DNA from: Clostridium fungisolvens
GTDB taxonomy: Bacteria; Bacillota; Clostridia; Clostridiales; Clostridiaceae
Assembly (NCBI RefSeq): GCF_014193895.1
Contig: NZ_BLZR01000001.1
Location: forward strand, 3,968,001-4,032,000
Length of the DNA: 64,000 nt
Direction: 5' to 3'
Below the pieces are notes generated by a model. That model did not search any database, was not told the DNA's origin, and saw nothing but the letters and a program-made list of their open reading frames with translations. This document shows positions 63,753-64,000 of this stretch, piece by piece (the stretch's first letter is position 1; each line of letters begins with the position of its first letter). A program made the position numbers and the translations under genes.

Positions 63753-64000
63753 TTACAGTTCTACTAAATAAGGGTATAAAGGCTTTCCTTCCTCAACTTC
63801 TATGAAGGCTATACTTCTTTTGCTCATTCTAGGAAGTGAGGCACTGCCTGGATTTACAAGCCATATATTGCTATGTTGAGTTACAAGTGATTGATGAGTA
63901 TGACCAAATAAAGCAGCATCAGCAGCTACTTCTTTTGCCTTAAAATATATGGAATTTAAATCATATTTTACATTGTATTTATGTCCATGAGTAATAAAAA
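63753..64000 (-). CDS. YfcE-type metallophosphoesterase, 3' part
   Basis: The frame enters from the right edge and stops at TAA 63753-63755 (82 codons seen). FITHGHKYNV, then ALFGHTHQSLV and LVNPGSASLPR are the C-terminal metal-binding blocks (GHxY, GHTH, NPGS) of the YfcE/MJ0936 phosphodiesterase family. The N-terminal metal motifs and start lie outside. It is upstream of the tRNA array on the same strand. Confidence 0.88.
   Translation of the reverse strand, partial: FITHGHKYNVKYDLNSIYFKAKEVAADAALFGHTHQSLVTQHSNIWLVNPGSASLPRMSKRSIAFIEVEEGKPLYPYLVEL

Overview
The window comes from a low-GC, endospore-forming Firmicute, most likely a Clostridium sensu stricto relative. The evidence is strongly AT-rich intergenic DNA, AGGAGG-type ribosome binding sites throughout, several sporulation genes (yabG, three cotS-family kinases, a SPOCS-like protein), a clostridial rRNA operon with Ile and Ala spacer tRNAs, and a CLC-type fluoride exporter under a fluoride riboswitch. 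No species can be named from sequence reading alone.

Positions 1 to about 11,617 are one end of an integrated phage-like element that runs off the left edge. On the minus strand it carries a phage early module (a DnaD-like replication protein, an ORF6N/ORF6C antirepressor, small ORFs and a small HTH protein). On the plus strand it carries an XRE repressor, an ImmA/IrrE peptidase and a set of cargo genes (an unknown 248-aa protein, a SEFIR-domain protein, a HExxH peptidase-like protein, a DUF5071 protein and a HEAT-repeat protein). It ends in a large serine recombinase. The recombinase abuts a sporulation gene, yabG, which is cut after about codon 223. The active-site His and Cys of YabG are on the retained side and the last 65-70 residues are missing. 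The 5' part of yabG keeps a near-perfect SigK-type promoter. This is the architecture of skin-like elements that are excised in the mother cell to rebuild a sporulation gene, and it is the most interesting feature of the window.

Positions 12.3-22.9 kb hold a spore coat/surface cluster: three CotS-family kinases, one apparently dead CotS-like pseudokinase, three family-4 glycosyltransferases (one with a broken EX7E motif), a SPOCS-like protein and a solute-binding lipoprotein.

Positions 23-51 kb are ordinary chromosome. They include a DUF503 gene, an eroded IS1595-type transposase, nhaA, the fluoride riboswitch plus CLC-F gene, a TSUP/DUF1634/ROK/DsrE group with a broken rhodanese, tRNA-Glu, a murK-mupG amino-sugar operon, htrA, a hydrolase-fold protein without its nucleophile, tsaD, a RusA-like resolvase with a zinc ribbon, and a GDSL esterase. 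They continue with an FAD oxidoreductase, a degenerate LytS-like kinase with two response regulators, an LTA-synthase-like enzyme, an OmpR/HisKA two-component system with a lipoprotein, and a polysaccharide deacetylase.

Positions 51.8-57 kb are an rRNA operon on the minus strand (16S, tRNA-Ile, tRNA-Ala, 23S, tRNA-Asn) with no 5S gene visible. After an ABC exporter and motAB comes a minus-strand array of 22 tRNA genes (61.3-63.5 kb) built by a 1,006-bp tandem duplication plus a smaller 295-bp one. The window closes on the 3' part of a YfcE-type phosphodiesterase gene. Two families of short intergenic repeats are scattered over the chromosome part: a nested palindrome of about 93 bp and a terminator-associated motif.
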